A stretch of DNA of 64,000 bases from Jeotgalibacillus proteolyticus (GTDB lineage: Bacteria; Bacillota; Bacilli; Bacillales; Jeotgalibacillaceae). The stretch covers positions 1 to 64,000 of the forward strand of contig NZ_PREZ01000010.1 of assembly GCF_002926065.1 (NCBI RefSeq), read 5' to 3'. Numbering within the stretch: position 1 is the stretch's first letter; every line of letters starts with the position of its first letter. Under the pieces are notes generated by a model. It was not told the origin of the DNA, searched no databases, and saw only the letters and a list, made by a program, of their open reading frames with translations. This document shows, piece by piece, positions 10,063-19,696 of this stretch. The translations under genes and the position numbers were made by a program.

Positions 10063-10752
10063 ATGAAATATGAAGTGGTGATTCCAGCAGCAGGACAAGG
10101 AAAACGAATGGGAGCAGGTCGCAACAAGCTCTTTATTGAAGTAGACAATAAACCGATTATTGTCCACACCTTACTGGTTTTTGAACAAGACCCCTTGTGC
10201 CAGGGAATTCTGCTTGCCATCAATCCGGATGATCGAAGTGAGCTTACGGGTTTGTTAAAAGCTTATCAAATTAAGAAGGTTACTGCGCTTGTCGACGGAG
10301 GCAGGGAGCGCCAGCAGAGCGTTCATAATGCCCTGAAGCAGGCGCAGGCTTCCATTGTGATGGTGCATGACGGCGCCAGACCATTTATTCAGCAGCCGAC
10401 CATTTTAGAGCTGGCCCAGCAGGCGCATAAAATGGGAGGGGCTGTTGCGGCAGTACCTGTGAAGGATACAATTAAAAAGATTCGTGATGGCTTCGTAGAA
10501 GAAACGATAGAACGTGCCAGCTTGTGGTTAATCCAGACACCACAGGCTTTTCGTCTTTCTATTATTATGAAAGCCTACGAAGAAGCCCAAAAGGCAGGGT
10601 TTGAAGGTACAGATGACGCTTCTCTGGTGGAACATATAGGTGAAAAAGTTCAGGTTGTCGAAGCAGATTATGATAATATAAAGCTGACGACAAAGGAAGA
10701 TTTAATTTTTGCTGAAGCTATTCTCGCAAAAAGACGAAAATACGGGCAATGA
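10063..10752 (+). CDS. ispD: 2-C-methyl-D-erythritol 4-phosphate cytidylyltransferase IspD
   Basis: Third step of the MEP isoprenoid pathway: MEP plus CTP gives CDP-ME. 229 aa. The N-terminal nucleotide-binding loop reads IPAAGQGKRMGAGRNK, and the HDGARPF segment (around residues 103-109) and TPQAF motif fit the family. It sits directly before ispF, the fifth pathway step. Confidence 0.97.
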   Translation: MKYEVVIPAAGQGKRMGAGRNKLFIEVDNKPIIVHTLLVFEQDPLCQGILLAINPDDRSELTGLLKAYQIKKVTALVDGGRERQQSVHNALKQAQASIVMVHDGARPFIQQPTILELAQQAHKMGGAVAAVPVKDTIKKIRDGFVEETIERASLWLIQTPQAFRLSIIMKAYEEAQKAGFEGTDDASLVEHIGEKVQVVEADYDNIKLTTKEDLIFAEAILAKRRKYGQ

Positions 10753-10793
10753 CCGTAAAATAAAAAATCCTTAAGCAGGAAAGGAGGAAGGTT

Positions 10794-11273
10794 ATGTTCC
10801 GCATTGGACAGGGATTCGATGTTCATCAGTTAACAGAAGGCCGCCCATTAATTCTTGGAGGCATTACCATTCCCTATGAAAAAGGCCTTCTTGGCCATTC
10901 TGACGCTGATGTTCTTCTTCACGTAGTAGCGGATGCAGCACTTGGGGCCATTGGGGCAGGGGATATCGGCAAGCATTTCCCTGACACGGATCCGGCCTTT
11001 AAAGGAGCAGATTCCGGCCAGCTTCTTGAGCATGTATGGGAGCTTGTAAAAAAAGAAGGCTATGAACTTGGAAATATAGACTGTACAATTATTGCCCAAA
11101 AGCCTAAAATGGCACCATATATAGAAGAAATGAGAGAGCGGATTGCATCACTTTTAGAAGCAGAGCCCGCTCAGGTTAATGTGAAGGCGACGACAACTGA
11201 AAAGCTTGGTTTTACCGGCCGCGGTGAAGGAATCGCCGCACAGGCAACCATTTTACTTCAAACGAGTGAATAA
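10794..11273 (+). CDS. ispF: 2-C-methyl-D-erythritol 2,4-cyclodiphosphate synthase IspF
   Basis: Converts CDP-ME 2-phosphate to MEcPP in the MEP pathway. 159 aa trimeric zinc enzyme. Metal ligands are visible in GFDVHQL (D9, H11) and [12 protein letters not shown]. The C-terminal [21 protein letters not shown] is the family signature. A strong GGAGG site precedes the ATG. Confidence 0.97.
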   Translation: MFRIGQGFDVHQLTEGRPLILGGITIPYEKGLLGHSDADVLLHVVADAALGAIGAGDIGKHFPDTDPAFKGADSGQLLEHVWELVKKEGYELGNIDCTIIAQKPKMAPYIEEMRERIASLLEAEPAQVNVKATTTEKLGFTGRGEGIAAQATILLQTSE

Positions 11274-11300
11274 AAGCAGTCAAACTATAGGAGGATTACA

Positions 11301-12758
11301 ATGGCAGCAGAAGTTCGTGTGCGCTATGCACCAAGTCCAACCGGACACCTACATATAGGGAACGCACGTACAGCCCTATTTAATTATTTATTTGCAAGAA
11401 ATCAAGGCGGTAAATTTATTATCCGTATAGAGGATACAGATCAAAAGCGTAATATTGAGGGTGGAGAGCAGTCTCAGTTGAACCATCTGAAATGGCTTGG
11501 AATTGACTGGGATGAAAGCATTGATATTGGTGGAGAATACGGACCGTACCGTCAGTCTGAACGGAACGATTTGTATGCGGAGCATTATAATGAGCTTCTT
11601 GAAAAAGGACTTGCGTATAAGTGCTACTGTACTTCAGAGGAGCTTGAGGCAGAGCGGGAAGCCCAGGTTGCCCGCAGTGAAATGCCGCGATACAGCGGCA
11701 AATGCCGTAACCTTACAGATGACGAACGGGCTGCACTTGAAGCAGAAGGCCGCGAGCCAAGCATCCGTTTTGCAGTGCCTGCAGGGAAAACCTATACCTT
11801 TAACGACATGGTAAAAGACGATGTTTCATTTGAAAGTGACGGCATTGGCGATTTTGTTATTGTGAAGAAGGATGGAATTCCAACCTACAATTTTGCAGTA
11901 GCGGTCGATGATCATTTCATGAAAATCTCTCATGTTCTGCGCGGGGATGACCATATTTCAAATACACCGAAGCAGATGATGATCTTTGAAGCATTCGGCT
12001 GGGAAACGCCCGTTTTTGGCCATATGACGTTAATTGTGAACGAAAGCCGCAAGAAACTAAGCAAGCGGGATGAATCGATTATTCAATTTATCGAGCAGTA
12101 TGAAGGGCTTGGCTATCAGCCGGATGCATTATTTAACTTTATTGCCCTGCTTGGCTGGTCTCCAAAGGGAGAAGAGGAGATTTTCTCGAAAGAGCAGTTT
12201 ATTGAGATCTTTGATCCTGAGCGTCTGTCCAAATCACCTGCTGTGTTTGATACACAAAAGCTGATCTGGATGAATAACCAATACCTTAAAAATCTGGACC
12301 TTGATGAAGTCGTGAAGCTTGCAGTCCCTCACCTTGAGCAGGCAGGAAGAATTTCAACCGACCGTTCTGCAGAAGAAGACGAATGGGTGCGGAGCCTTGT
12401 CGCTTTGTATCAGGAACAGATGAGCTTTGGAGCGGAAATTGTCGAGCTTTCTGAGCTGTTTTTCAAAGAAGAGATTGCCTATGACGAAGAAGCAAGTGCA
12501 GTGCTCGCAGAAGAACAGGTACCTGAGGTAATGACAGAGTTCCACAAACAGCTTTCTGATTTAGAGGTATTTGAAGCAGCTGAAATTAAAAAAGCGATTA
12601 AAGCTGTTCAAAAGCAAACCGGGCATAAAGGGAAAAAACTTTTCATGCCGATCCGCGTAGCTGTAACCGGCCAGACACATGGTCCTGAGCTGCCAAATGC
12701 GATCGAAGTATTAGGCAAGGAACGCGTGCTTGCCCGCATAAGCAAACTTTCGAATTAA
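11301..12758 (+). CDS. gltX: glutamyl-tRNA synthetase (non-discriminating type expected)
   Basis: Class I aminoacyl-tRNA synthetase that charges tRNA-Glu. 485 aa. The HIGH-type motif is [12 protein letters not shown] and the KMSKS-type motif is KLSKRD. In most Bacilli one GltX also charges tRNA-Gln, to be corrected by GatCAB; that specificity is known for the group and not read from this sequence. Its stop is about 80 nt before the cys T-box leader. Confidence 0.97.
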   Translation: MAAEVRVRYAPSPTGHLHIGNARTALFNYLFARNQGGKFIIRIEDTDQKRNIEGGEQSQLNHLKWLGIDWDESIDIGGEYGPYRQSERNDLYAEHYNELLEKGLAYKCYCTSEELEAEREAQVARSEMPRYSGKCRNLTDDERAALEAEGREPSIRFAVPAGKTYTFNDMVKDDVSFESDGIGDFVIVKKDGIPTYNFAVAVDDHFMKISHVLRGDDHISNTPKQMMIFEAFGWETPVFGHMTLIVNESRKKLSKRDESIIQFIEQYEGLGYQPDALFNFIALLGWSPKGEEEIFSKEQFIEIFDPERLSKSPAVFDTQKLIWMNNQYLKNLDLDEVVKLAVPHLEQAGRISTDRSAEEDEWVRSLVALYQEQMSFGAEIVELSELFFKEEIAYDEEASAVLAEEQVPEVMTEFHKQLSDLEVFEAAEIKKAIKAVQKQTGHKGKKLFMPIRVAVTGQTHGPELPNAIEVLGKERVLARISKLSN

Positions 12759-12844
12759 CATTTTTATAAAAATAGTATATAGTATGATAACAGGTTTATA
12801 AAAAAGGCTTTAAGCCGATAATTTTAGTAATATATTTCTAAAGC

Positions 12845-13071
12845 ATAGATGAGGAAAAGTAAAAAAAGGACACCAAGAAGAGAGAACCATCACCGGCTGA
12901 AAGTGGTTCAGGCTACTCCTTTTTTGAAGTGCCCCTCAGAGTCTTTTGCCGAATTTACAGTAGGCAGAAGCGGTCAGGCCGTTATTTCTGATTAAGTGGG
13001 GAGCAGATCGATGCTTCAAACAGAGTGGAACCGCGCATAAGCGTCTCTGTCTATTGACAGAGGCGCTTTTT
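12845..13071 (+). promoter_or_regulatory. T-box leader (tRNA-Cys) of cysES
   Basis: The highly conserved T-box core AGAGTGGAACCGCG is at 13022-13035, followed by a terminator stem (13041-13066) and T-tract. The base of stem I pairs TGAGG (12850-12854) with CCTCA (12934-12938), with the AGTA motif at 12858-12861. A TGC cysteine codon at 12930-12932 sits at the expected specifier position next to that stem. The antiterminator bulge TGGA would pair with an acceptor end carrying U73, typical of tRNA-Cys. Uncharged tRNA-Cys should therefore permit read-through into cysE-cysS. Confidence 0.92.
13039..13071 (+). terminator. T-box-controlled terminator
   Basis: Stem GCGTCTCTGTC (13041-13051) pairs with GACAGAGGCGC (13056-13066), including one G-T pair, around a TATT loop and is followed by TTTTT. 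It competes with the antiterminator that contains the T-box core. Confidence 0.9.
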
Positions 13072-13138
13072 CTGTTTAAAAAAGTCAACGTTTCCGATAA
13101 GGTAAGTCGGATTTAGACCTGAATAAGGGGGGAATTAC

Positions 13139-13804
13139 ATGTTTAAACGAATAAAAGAAGATATTGATACTGTATTCGACCAGGACCCTGCAGCACGTTC
13201 TGCAATAGAAGTGATCTTAACCTACTCAGGCCTTCATGCGATATGGGGTTATCGAATTGCGCATGTCTTTTACCGTCGGAAAATGTATTTTATTGCCCGG
13301 GTAATATCTCAGATTGCCCGATTTTTCACCGGCATTGAAATCCACCCGGCAGCAAGGATCGGCAGGCGATTCTTCATCGACCACGGCATGGGAGTAGTCA
13401 TTGGTGAAACCTGCGAGATTGGAAATAATGTAACTGTTTTTCAGGGAGTAACCCTTGGCGGAACCGGTAAGGAAAAAGGGAAACGGCACCCTACACTTGA
13501 GGACAATGTGCTTATTGCTACAGGAGCGAAGGTGTTAGGTTCAATTGTCATAGGGGAAAATTCTAAGGTGGGAGCGGGATCGGTCGTCCTTCATAATGTG
13601 CCGGCTAACTCAACCGTTGTGGGCATTCCGGGAAAAGTGGTTGTGCGAAACGGTGTCAGATGCAGGCGCGATTTAGACCATCAGGATATGCCAGACCCGA
13701 TTATGGATCGTATCCGTCACCTTGAAACCGAGCTTGCGTTTGTGCAGGATCAGCTTAAGAAAGAACGAGAGAGGAGCTCTGTAAATGAGCATTCAACTTT
13801 ATAA
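13139..13804 (+). CDS. cysE: serine O-acetyltransferase
   Basis: Acetylates serine with acetyl-CoA, the first committed step to cysteine. 221 aa. An N-terminal helical region is followed by left-handed beta-helix hexapeptide repeats (around residues 65-190), including the catalytic-site segment [16 protein letters not shown]. It lies under the T-box leader and overlaps cysS by 20 nt, so cysteine synthesis and tRNA-Cys charging share one control. Confidence 0.97.
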   Translation: MFKRIKEDIDTVFDQDPAARSAIEVILTYSGLHAIWGYRIAHVFYRRKMYFIARVISQIARFFTGIEIHPAARIGRRFFIDHGMGVVIGETCEIGNNVTVFQGVTLGGTGKEKGKRHPTLEDNVLIATGAKVLGSIVIGENSKVGAGSVVLHNVPANSTVVGIPGKVVVRNGVRCRRDLDHQDMPDPIMDRIRHLETELAFVQDQLKKERERSSVNEHSTL

Positions 13805-15185
13805 TACGGTTACAAGAAATAAAGAATTATTTACACCGATAGAAGAAGGAAAGGTCTCCATGTATGTGTGCGGTCCGACCGTATATAACTATATTCATAT
13901 CGGGAACGCAAGACCGCCAATTGTTTTTGACACGGTTCGCAGACATCTGGAATATAGAGGATATGATGTAAAGTATGTGTCGAATTTTACTGATGTGGAT
14001 GATAAATTAATCCGCGCAGCTAACGAGCTCGGTGAGGACGTACCGACCGTTGCCGAACGTTTTATCGAGGCGTTTTTTAATGACGTAGAGGCCCTTGGCT
14101 GCAAAAGAGGAACGGAGCACCCTCGCGTAACAGAAAACATTGACCTGATTATTGAATTTATCGAAGCGCTTATCGAAAAAGGGTATGCCTATGAATCAGC
14201 GGGAGATGTGTATTACAGAACCCGAAAATTCAAGGATTACGGCAAGCTTTCTCATCAGTCCATCGATGAACTGAGAATAGGGGCCAGAATTGAATCAGAT
14301 GAGCGAAAAGACGATGAGCTTGATTTTGTTTTATGGAAAGCGGCAAAAGAAGGAGAAATTTCCTGGGAAAGTCCATGGGGTAATGGGCGTCCAGGCTGGC
14401 ATATCGAATGCTCGGCAATGGCGAGAAAATACCTCGGCGATACGATTGATATTCATGCGGGCGGCCAGGACCTGGCTTTTCCTCACCATGAAAATGAGAT
14501 TGCTCAATCAGAAGCCCTGACAGGGAAATCCTTTGCAAACTATTGGATGCACAACGGGTACATTAATATAGACAACGAGAAGATGTCAAAATCGCTCGGA
14601 AATTTTGTTCTTGTAAACGACATATTAAAACAACATGATCCCCAGGTTTTGCGTTTCTTTATGCTGTCTGTTCATTATCGTCATCCGATAAACTACAATC
14701 TGGATTTGTTAAATGCGGCAAAATCAGGACTTGAACGAATTCGTACATCCTATGATAATTTGCTGCACCGCAAACAAAGCAGTGCAGAGCTGACAGATTC
14801 GAACGGTGAATGGCTAAAGGTAATCCAGAAAAACAAGGATGCATTTGGTGAGGCGATGGATGATGACTTTAACACAGCCAATGCCATATCCGTACTTTTT
14901 GAGCTTTCCAGCCAGGCGAATCTTTATCTTAGAGAGAAAAATACGTCAGGGGAAGTCATTGATGCCTTCACTGCTGCCTTCGATGAGCTTGCTGCTGTGC
15001 TTGGCCTATCCATAGCGAAGCAAAAGGAGCTGCTTGATGAGGACATTGAAGCGCTCATTCAAAAACGCGAGCAGGCGAGAAAAGACCGTGACTTCAAAAC
15101 GGCTGATGCCATTCGCGACCAGCTGAAAGAGCAGAATATCCTGCTTGAAGATACAGCTCAGGGTATTCGCTGGAGAAGAGGGTAA
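13785..15185 (+). CDS. cysS: cysteinyl-tRNA synthetase
   Basis: Class I synthetase that charges tRNA-Cys. 466 aa. [19 protein letters not shown] holds the zinc-ligand cysteine and the HIGH-type motif; [13 protein letters not shown] supplies further zinc ligands; MSKSLGN is the KMSKS loop. The ATG lies inside the end of cysE behind GAGAGGAGC, indicating coupling. Confidence 0.97.
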   Translation: MSIQLYNTVTRNKELFTPIEEGKVSMYVCGPTVYNYIHIGNARPPIVFDTVRRHLEYRGYDVKYVSNFTDVDDKLIRAANELGEDVPTVAERFIEAFFNDVEALGCKRGTEHPRVTENIDLIIEFIEALIEKGYAYESAGDVYYRTRKFKDYGKLSHQSIDELRIGARIESDERKDDELDFVLWKAAKEGEISWESPWGNGRPGWHIECSAMARKYLGDTIDIHAGGQDLAFPHHENEIAQSEALTGKSFANYWMHNGYINIDNEKMSKSLGNFVLVNDILKQHDPQVLRFFMLSVHYRHPINYNLDLLNAAKSGLERIRTSYDNLLHRKQSSAELTDSNGEWLKVIQKNKDAFGEAMDDDFNTANAISVLFELSSQANLYLREKNTSGEVIDAFTAAFDELAAVLGLSIAKQKELLDEDIEALIQKREQARKDRDFKTADAIRDQLKEQNILLEDTAQGIRWRRG

Positions 15186-15188
15186 TAC

Positions 15189-15617
15189 ATGACTGAAGAC
15201 AATAACTATACGCTTGACCCGAAGCAATTAAATGCCCTTGCCTTAGCTTATATGGGAGATGCGGTCTATGAGCAGTATGTCAGACACCATCTCCTCTTGC
15301 AGGGGACGGTAAGACCGAACTTTCTGCAAAAAGCGTCGATTCAATATGTATCGGCAAAAGGCCAGAGCTACACGCTCAAGGTGCTTTCACAGGATCATTT
15401 TTTTACAGAAACAGAAGAAGCTATTATCCGCCGGGGCAGAAACGCAAAATCAGGAACTGTGCCGAAAAATGTAGATGTTCAAACCTACCGTTACAGCACC
15501 GCATTCGAAGCGTTAATCGGCTTTTTATATTTAACCAAACAGGAAAAACGCTTAGAGGAAATTGTGATGCGCTCAATTTCCATCATGATGGACAAGCAGA
15601 GAGGAGAATCAACATGA
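15189..15617 (+). CDS. mrnC: Mini-ribonuclease III
   Basis: RNase III catalytic domain without the double-stranded RNA-binding domain, which matures the 23S rRNA ends. 142 aa. The catalytic motif [18 protein letters not shown] (around residues 11-28) carries the acidic residues, and [11 protein letters not shown] near the C-terminus completes the active site. The start is 3 nt after the cysS stop, and the end overlaps rlmB by 4 nt. Confidence 0.95.
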   Translation: MTEDNNYTLDPKQLNALALAYMGDAVYEQYVRHHLLLQGTVRPNFLQKASIQYVSAKGQSYTLKVLSQDHFFTETEEAIIRRGRNAKSGTVPKNVDVQTYRYSTAFEALIGFLYLTKQEKRLEEIVMRSISIMMDKQRGEST

Positions 15618-16357
15618 GCCAGGAATTTATTGGAGGCAAAAACCCCGTAATTGAAGCGTTAAAAGCCGGACGTGAAATTAATAAGGTCTGGATTGCCGAA
15701 GGCTCTCAAAAAGGACAAATGCAGCAGGTTATCCATTTGGCAAAGGAAGCGGGGATCCTGGTTCAGTTTGTTCCAAAGAAAAAGATCGACCAGATGCTTG
15801 AGGGTCAGCATCAGGGAGTGGTCGCTTCCGTTGCAGCCTATCAATATGCTGAGGTAGACGATATGATCGCTTTGGCAAAAAGCAGAAATGAAGATCCTTT
15901 TATTCTCATTTTGGATGAACTGGAGGATCCGCATAACCTAGGATCGATTATGCGTACGGCCGATGCAGTCGGCGTTCACGGGATCATCATTCCAAAAAGA
16001 CGTGCTGTCGGCCTGACAGCAACAGTTGCAAAAGCATCAACAGGAGCCATCGAGCATGTGCCGGTAGCCAGGGTCACCAATCTTGCCCGCACCATTGATG
16101 ACTTAAAGGAGCTTGGCCTTTGGATTGCCGGAACTGATGCAAAAGGGAGCGAGGATTATCGACGCTTTGATGGCACCATGCCGCTAGGTCTTGTAATCGG
16201 CAGCGAAGGAAAAGGAATGGGCCGCCTGATCAGGGAGAAATGCGATTTTCTTATCCACCTTCCAATGACAGGGCATGTCACCTCACTGAATGCTTCCGTT
16301 GCAGCGAGCATTTTGATGTATGAAATCTATCGGAAACGCTATCCGTTAGAAGGCTGA
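15614..16357 (+). CDS. rlmB: 23S rRNA (guanosine-2'-O-)-methyltransferase RlmB
   Basis: SPOUT-family methyltransferase expected to modify G2251 of 23S rRNA. 247 aa. An N-terminal substrate-binding domain (residues 1-80) precedes the knotted catalytic domain with [29 protein letters not shown] and [18 protein letters not shown], which are motifs 1-3 of the family. It sits between two other RNA-processing genes. Confidence 0.95.
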   Translation: MSQEFIGGKNPVIEALKAGREINKVWIAEGSQKGQMQQVIHLAKEAGILVQFVPKKKIDQMLEGQHQGVVASVAAYQYAEVDDMIALAKSRNEDPFILILDELEDPHNLGSIMRTADAVGVHGIIIPKRRAVGLTATVAKASTGAIEHVPVARVTNLARTIDDLKELGLWIAGTDAKGSEDYRRFDGTMPLGLVIGSEGKGMGRLIREKCDFLIHLPMTGHVTSLNASVAASILMYEIYRKRYPLEG

Positions 16358-16362
16358 CACCC

Positions 16363-16875
16363 ATGAAAAATGTTCTTCTCGTCGATGGTTATAATATCAT
16401 CGGAGCCTGGCCGGAGCTTACTGAATTAAAATACCATAATCTCGCTGCAGCCCGGGACCGGCTGGTTGAAATGATGGCCGAGTACCAGGGGTATACCGGC
16501 TATCGGGTCATTATCGTTTTCGATGCACAGTTTGTTCAGGGTATCGCTAAAAAGCACCGCTCTTATAATCTGGATATTTTTTTTACAAAGGAAAATGAAA
16601 CAGCTGATGAACGGATTGAAAAGCTTGCGATTGAACTAAATGATATAAAAACTCAGGTGATTGTAGCGACGAGTGATTTTACCGAGCAGCGGGTTATTTT
16701 TGCCCAGGGAGCACTCAGAAAGTCTGCGAGAGAATTATTAATTGAGATGAATCAAATCGAAAAAAAGATTGCTAAAAGAGTTAATAAAATCAAGGGAGAG
16801 CAGCCTGTATCCAAAATCCCTCTCAGTGAAGAAGTTGCCGAAATTTTCGAAAAATGGAGACGGGGCGACAAATGA
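16363..16875 (+). CDS. rae1: NYN-domain ribosome-associated endoribonuclease Rae1 (YacP)
   Basis: 170 aa. The PIN-like NYN fold begins with LLVDGYNIIGAWPEL, in which the aspartate is a metal ligand, and continues with IIVFDAQFVQG and VIVATSDFTEQ, carrying further acidic residues. In B. subtilis this protein cleaves mRNA in the ribosomal A site; that function is transferred by family and position (rlmB-rae1-sigH). Confidence 0.93.
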   Translation: MKNVLLVDGYNIIGAWPELTELKYHNLAAARDRLVEMMAEYQGYTGYRVIIVFDAQFVQGIAKKHRSYNLDIFFTKENETADERIEKLAIELNDIKTQVIVATSDFTEQRVIFAQGALRKSARELLIEMNQIEKKIAKRVNKIKGEQPVSKIPLSEEVAEIFEKWRRGDK

Positions 16876-16879
16876 GTGG

Positions 16880-16909
16880 TTGACGCTTTAAAAAAACCTG
16901 CTGTATAAT
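16880..16909 (+). promoter_or_regulatory. sigma-A promoter of sigH
   Basis: TTGACG (16880-16885) and TATAAT (16904-16909) with an 18-bp spacer sit immediately before sigH. In B. subtilis the equivalent promoter is repressed by AbrB; the flanking AT-rich tract is compatible, but AbrB sites cannot be called by eye. Confidence 0.8.
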
Positions 16910-16947
16910 ATTTCTATCTATTTGTTTAGAGCGTCGGGGGGATCCAT

Positions 16948-17601
16948 TTGAACGGATACAAGCGGATATCGATAGAGCGGGAAACATTTCACGTACTGGA
17001 AGATGATCAGATTATTGAACTGGTTCACAATGGGAATACAGAAGCGCTTGATTATTTAATTAACAAATACCGAAATTTTGTAAGAGCAAAAGCAAGGTCC
17101 TATTTTTTAATTGGTGCCGATAAAGAAGACATCATCCAAGAAGGCATGATTGGCTTGTATAAATCCATTCGGGACTACAAAGAAGAAAAGCTTACCTCTT
17201 TTAAAGCCTTTGCAGAGCTTTGCATCACCCGTCAAATTATCACAGCAATTAAAACCGCTACTCGCCAAAAGCATATTCCTCTTAACTCTTATATTTCGCT
17301 TGATAAACCAATTTACGATGAAGAGTCGGACCGGACCCTTATGGACGTTATTTCCGGAGCTAAGCCGACAGATCCGGAAGCATTAATTATTCATAGAGAA
17401 GAATTCAGCAAGATTGAAGACAAGATGGCTGAGCTGCTCAGTGATCTCGAAAGACAGGTTCTATCACTCTATCTGGATGGCCAGTCCTATCAGGAAATTT
17501 CAGTAGAACTGGATCGTCATGTGAAGTCGATTGATAATGCACTTCAGCGTGTAAAACGTAAGCTTGAACGCTATTTAGAAGCACGGGAGCTGACGTTTTA
17601 G
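16948..17601 (+). CDS. sigH: RNA polymerase sigma-H factor
   Basis: Alternative sigma factor that drives early sporulation and competence genes. 217 aa from a TTG start behind GGGGGGATCC. Region 2 (ALDYLINKYRNFVRAKARSYF, then GMIGLYKSIRDY) binds the core enzyme and the -10 element; region 4 (DLERQVLSLYLDGQSYQEI and VKSIDNALQRVKRKLE) binds the -35 element. It is nearly collinear with B. subtilis SigH. Confidence 0.97.
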   Translation: MNGYKRISIERETFHVLEDDQIIELVHNGNTEALDYLINKYRNFVRAKARSYFLIGADKEDIIQEGMIGLYKSIRDYKEEKLTSFKAFAELCITRQIITAIKTATRQKHIPLNSYISLDKPIYDEESDRTLMDVISGAKPTDPEALIIHREEFSKIEDKMAELLSDLERQVLSLYLDGQSYQEISVELDRHVKSIDNALQRVKRKLERYLEARELTF

Positions 17602-17761
17602 TCAGAAGGCTTATTGACAGAGGACTGTCAAGATGGTACGTTTTAATGTGTTGGCAAATGAGAGACTAAAAGCAGTTTGTCCGGCTGAAAATGCTGCTGC
17701 GTTCTGTAAATCTCCATCTGCTATTATGGTAATGAACTACTTCCTAAAAGGAATGAAAATC

Positions 17762-17911
17762 GTGAGTAAAAAAGTAACGCTGGCTTGTTCAACTTGCGGT
17801 TCACGGAATTACGCTGTGCCTCAAGGGAAGGACAGGCAGTCTGATAGATTTGAAATTAAGAAGTTTTGTCGCCACTGCAATGCCCACACATCGCATAAAC
17901 AAACGATCTGA
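17762..17911 (+). CDS. rpmG: 50S ribosomal protein L33
   Basis: 49-aa large-subunit protein. CSTC and CRHC form a zinc ribbon, so this is the zinc-containing (C+) paralogue. GTG at 17762 is preferred: it gives the family N-terminus SKKVTLACSTCGSRNY and has AAAGGA upstream, whereas the nearby ATG at 17753 touches that site. It sits before secE and nusG as in other Bacilli. The 160 nt upstream hold no further gene I can support. Confidence 0.93.
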   Translation: MSKKVTLACSTCGSRNYAVPQGKDRQSDRFEIKKFCRHCNAHTSHKQTI

Positions 17912-17982
17912 TGCGGGCAGGTCCGCTTGCTGTTTTAGGGAAACGGACTACTGAAATAACACTGGTTGGAGGGTACATCAGC

Positions 17983-18162
17983 ATGGGTAAAATTAGCAAC
18001 TTTTTTCGTAACGTTTCCTCTGAAATGCGCAAGGTCAGCTGGCCAAAGCGGAAAGAGCTAACGAAATATACGATTACAGTTATCTCAACTGTTATTTTTG
18101 TCGCTTTGTTTTTTACGCTAATTGATCAAGGTATTTCTGCTATTATTGATTGGATTTTATAA
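17983..18162 (+). CDS. secE: preprotein translocase subunit SecE
   Basis: 59 aa, the short Gram-positive form with one transmembrane helix (around residues 32-55). The conserved cytoplasmic amphipathic helix reads SSEMRKVSWPKRKEL. It forms the translocon with SecY (44365-45666). ATG at 17983 has GGAGGG 9-10 nt upstream. Confidence 0.96.
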   Translation: MGKISNFFRNVSSEMRKVSWPKRKELTKYTITVISTVIFVALFFTLIDQGISAIIDWIL

Positions 18163-18225
18163 TGTTATAGGAATTCTCTTCGTATAGAGGGCGGATTTCG
18201 TGTACAATAGTAAGAGAAATGCAGA

Positions 18226-18246
18226 AGCCCGTTTAACGGGTTTTTT
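18226..18246 (+). terminator. terminator between secE and nusG
   Basis: CCCGT (18228-18232) pairs with ACGGG (18236-18240) around TTA, followed by TTTTTT. It is short but has a clear T-tract; together with the 210-nt nusG leader it suggests that nusG can be transcribed or controlled apart from secE. Confidence 0.7.
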
Positions 18247-18346
18247 CATTGGGCAAAAATAGAGCTAAACTAAAAAGTTTGTCTAATTTATTTATAGAGG
18301 TGTGTTTGCGGCAGCGATGCGCCAGCTGTATCATCTGATTAAAGAT

Positions 18347-18425
18347 AGTGGTTTAGGAGGACTGGCTCCTCGAGGTTTTAAGTCGCTCCGATGCGCCTTA
18401 AACTTGTCGGAGCTGAACGAGCCAC
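18347..18425 (+). promoter_or_regulatory. structured leader upstream of nusG
   Basis: Nested helices are visible: GGCTC (18364-18368) with GAGCC (18419-18423) enclosing GCTCCGA (18385-18391) with TCGGAGC (18407-18413). An alternative hairpin AGGAG (18355-18359) with CTCCT (18366-18370) would disrupt the outer helix. There is no terminator T-tract, so any control would be translational or through RNA stability. I know of no named family for it. Confidence 0.45.
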
Positions 18426-18457
18426 CTGCACTTTTAAATTTAAGGAGGGAAAATGGT

Positions 18458-18991
18458 TTGGAGAAGAATTGGTATGTTGTTCATACGTATTCCGGTTATG
18501 AAAATAAAGTTAAGATGAATTTAGAGAAACGTGTTGAATCAATGGGAATGTCCGATAAGATTTTCCGCGTTGTGATTCCTGAAGAGGAAGAGACCGAGAT
18601 TAAAGATGGCAAAGCGAAAACAGTGAAGCGTAAAACGTTCCCTGGCTATGTGCTGGTTGAAATCGTTATGACGGATGATTCCTGGTATGTGGTTCGTAAT
18701 ACACCAGGAGTGACCGGTTTCGTTGGTTCATCAGGCGGAGGCTCAAAGCCTACACCGCTGCTTCCTGAAGAGGTAACCCAGCTTCTTAAGAGCATGGGTA
18801 TGCAGGAGCGTACGGTTGAGGTTGACTTTGAAGTCGGTGAGGGTGTAACGGTAAATGAAGGTCCATTTGCGAACTTTGCCGGTGTCATTGAGGGCATTGA
18901 TACGGCTAAAGGAAAAGTAAAAGTTCTGGTAAATATGTTTGGCCGTGAAACCCCGGTTGAGCTCGACTTTACTCAAATCAATAAAATATAA
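18458..18991 (+). CDS. nusG: transcription termination/antitermination protein NusG
   Basis: RNA polymerase elongation factor. 177 aa from a TTG with TAAGGAGGG 8 nt upstream. The NGN domain starts at NWYVVHTYSGYENKV; the C-terminal KOW domain contains VNEGPFANFAGVIEGID. In Bacillus NusG stimulates pausing at T-rich non-template DNA. A long structured leader precedes it (18300-18450). Confidence 0.96.
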   Translation: MEKNWYVVHTYSGYENKVKMNLEKRVESMGMSDKIFRVVIPEEEETEIKDGKAKTVKRKTFPGYVLVEIVMTDDSWYVVRNTPGVTGFVGSSGGGSKPTPLLPEEVTQLLKSMGMQERTVEVDFEVGEGVTVNEGPFANFAGVIEGIDTAKGKVKVLVNMFGRETPVELDFTQINKI

Positions 18992-19104
18992 TTAGAAACA
19001 TCTTGAATTCTGATTCCAAAGGTGGTAACATCTTTTAAGTCAGTATGTCTCAATAGAGAGACTGAACTAACATTTACATTCTTTATATAAAGAATTGGAT
19101 TATT

Positions 19105-19140
19105 GAGTGGGAGGGTATACAACCCTATTACCACATCACG
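19105..19140 (+). promoter_or_regulatory. possible L1-type operator in the rplK leader
   Basis: An irregular hairpin GTGGGAGGGT...ACCCTATTACCAC lies about 25 nt before the rplK start. Its asymmetric internal loop resembles L1-binding sites, and L1 is encoded two genes downstream, so autogenous control is plausible. By-eye call only. Confidence 0.35.
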
Positions 19141-19160
19141 GACTTAAGGAGGTGTGTCTC

Positions 19161-19586
19161 GTGGCTAAAAAAGTTATCAAAATGGTAAAGCTTCAAATCC
19201 CAGCTGGGAAAGCTAATCCAGCTCCGCCGGTAGGTCCTGCATTGGGTCAGGCTGGTGTCAACATCATGGGATTCTGTAAAGAGTTCAATGCTCGTACAGC
19301 TGATCAAGCTGGTCTTATTATCCCTGTTGAAATCACGGTTTTTGAAGACCGTTCATTTACATTCATCACTAAAACTCCCCCTGCTGCCGTTCTTCTTAAG
19401 AAAGCAGCTGGTATCGAGTCAGGTTCAGGTGAACCTAACCGCAACAAAGTAGCGACTGTCAAACGTGACAAGGTGCGTGAAATCGCGGAAACAAAAATGC
19501 CTGACCTAAACGCAGCTGATGTTGAATCAGCGATGCGCATGGTTGAAGGTACGGCTCGCAGCATGGGTATTACGATTGAAGATTAA
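19161..19586 (+). CDS. rplK: 50S ribosomal protein L11
   Basis: 141 aa; binds the GTPase-associated centre of 23S rRNA and is needed for the stringent response. The N-terminal [19 protein letters not shown] is the thiostrepton-linked proline-rich segment; the C-terminal domain contacts rRNA. GTG start at 19161 behind AAGGAGGTG. Confidence 0.97.
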   Translation: MAKKVIKMVKLQIPAGKANPAPPVGPALGQAGVNIMGFCKEFNARTADQAGLIIPVEITVFEDRSFTFITKTPPAAVLLKKAAGIESGSGEPNRNKVATVKRDKVREIAETKMPDLNAADVESAMRMVEGTARSMGITIED

Positions 19587-19605
19587 TTGATGCATGTCTT
19601 GGACG

Positions 19606-19648
19606 AGGTTGCGAAGCTGAAAAGGTTTTTTTCACTCGCAACCTTTAT
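19606..19648 (+). promoter_or_regulatory. hairpin between rplK and rplA
   Basis: A 9-bp stem (AGGTTGCGA at 19606-19614 with TCGCAACCT at 19636-19644) with a 21-base loop sits between the two genes. The following T-tract is only TTA, so processing or stabilisation is as likely as termination. Confidence 0.5.
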
Positions 19649-19696
19649 TCGTGGGAGGTTATTCCGCTAAAACCACAATCGAGGAGGAAACATGAA

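Noticed and set aside
17633-17761. In-frame extension of rpmG by 43 codons at its 5' side
   Set aside because: The added residues have no similarity to L33, no ribosome binding site precedes them, and the GTG at 17762 gives the exact family N-terminus.
19072-19097. AT-rich dyad ATTCTTTATATAAAGAAT upstream of rplK as a fourth member of the GTTCTT dyad family
   Set aside because: It lacks the leading G and has a different centre; such AT-rich palindromes arise easily by chance.
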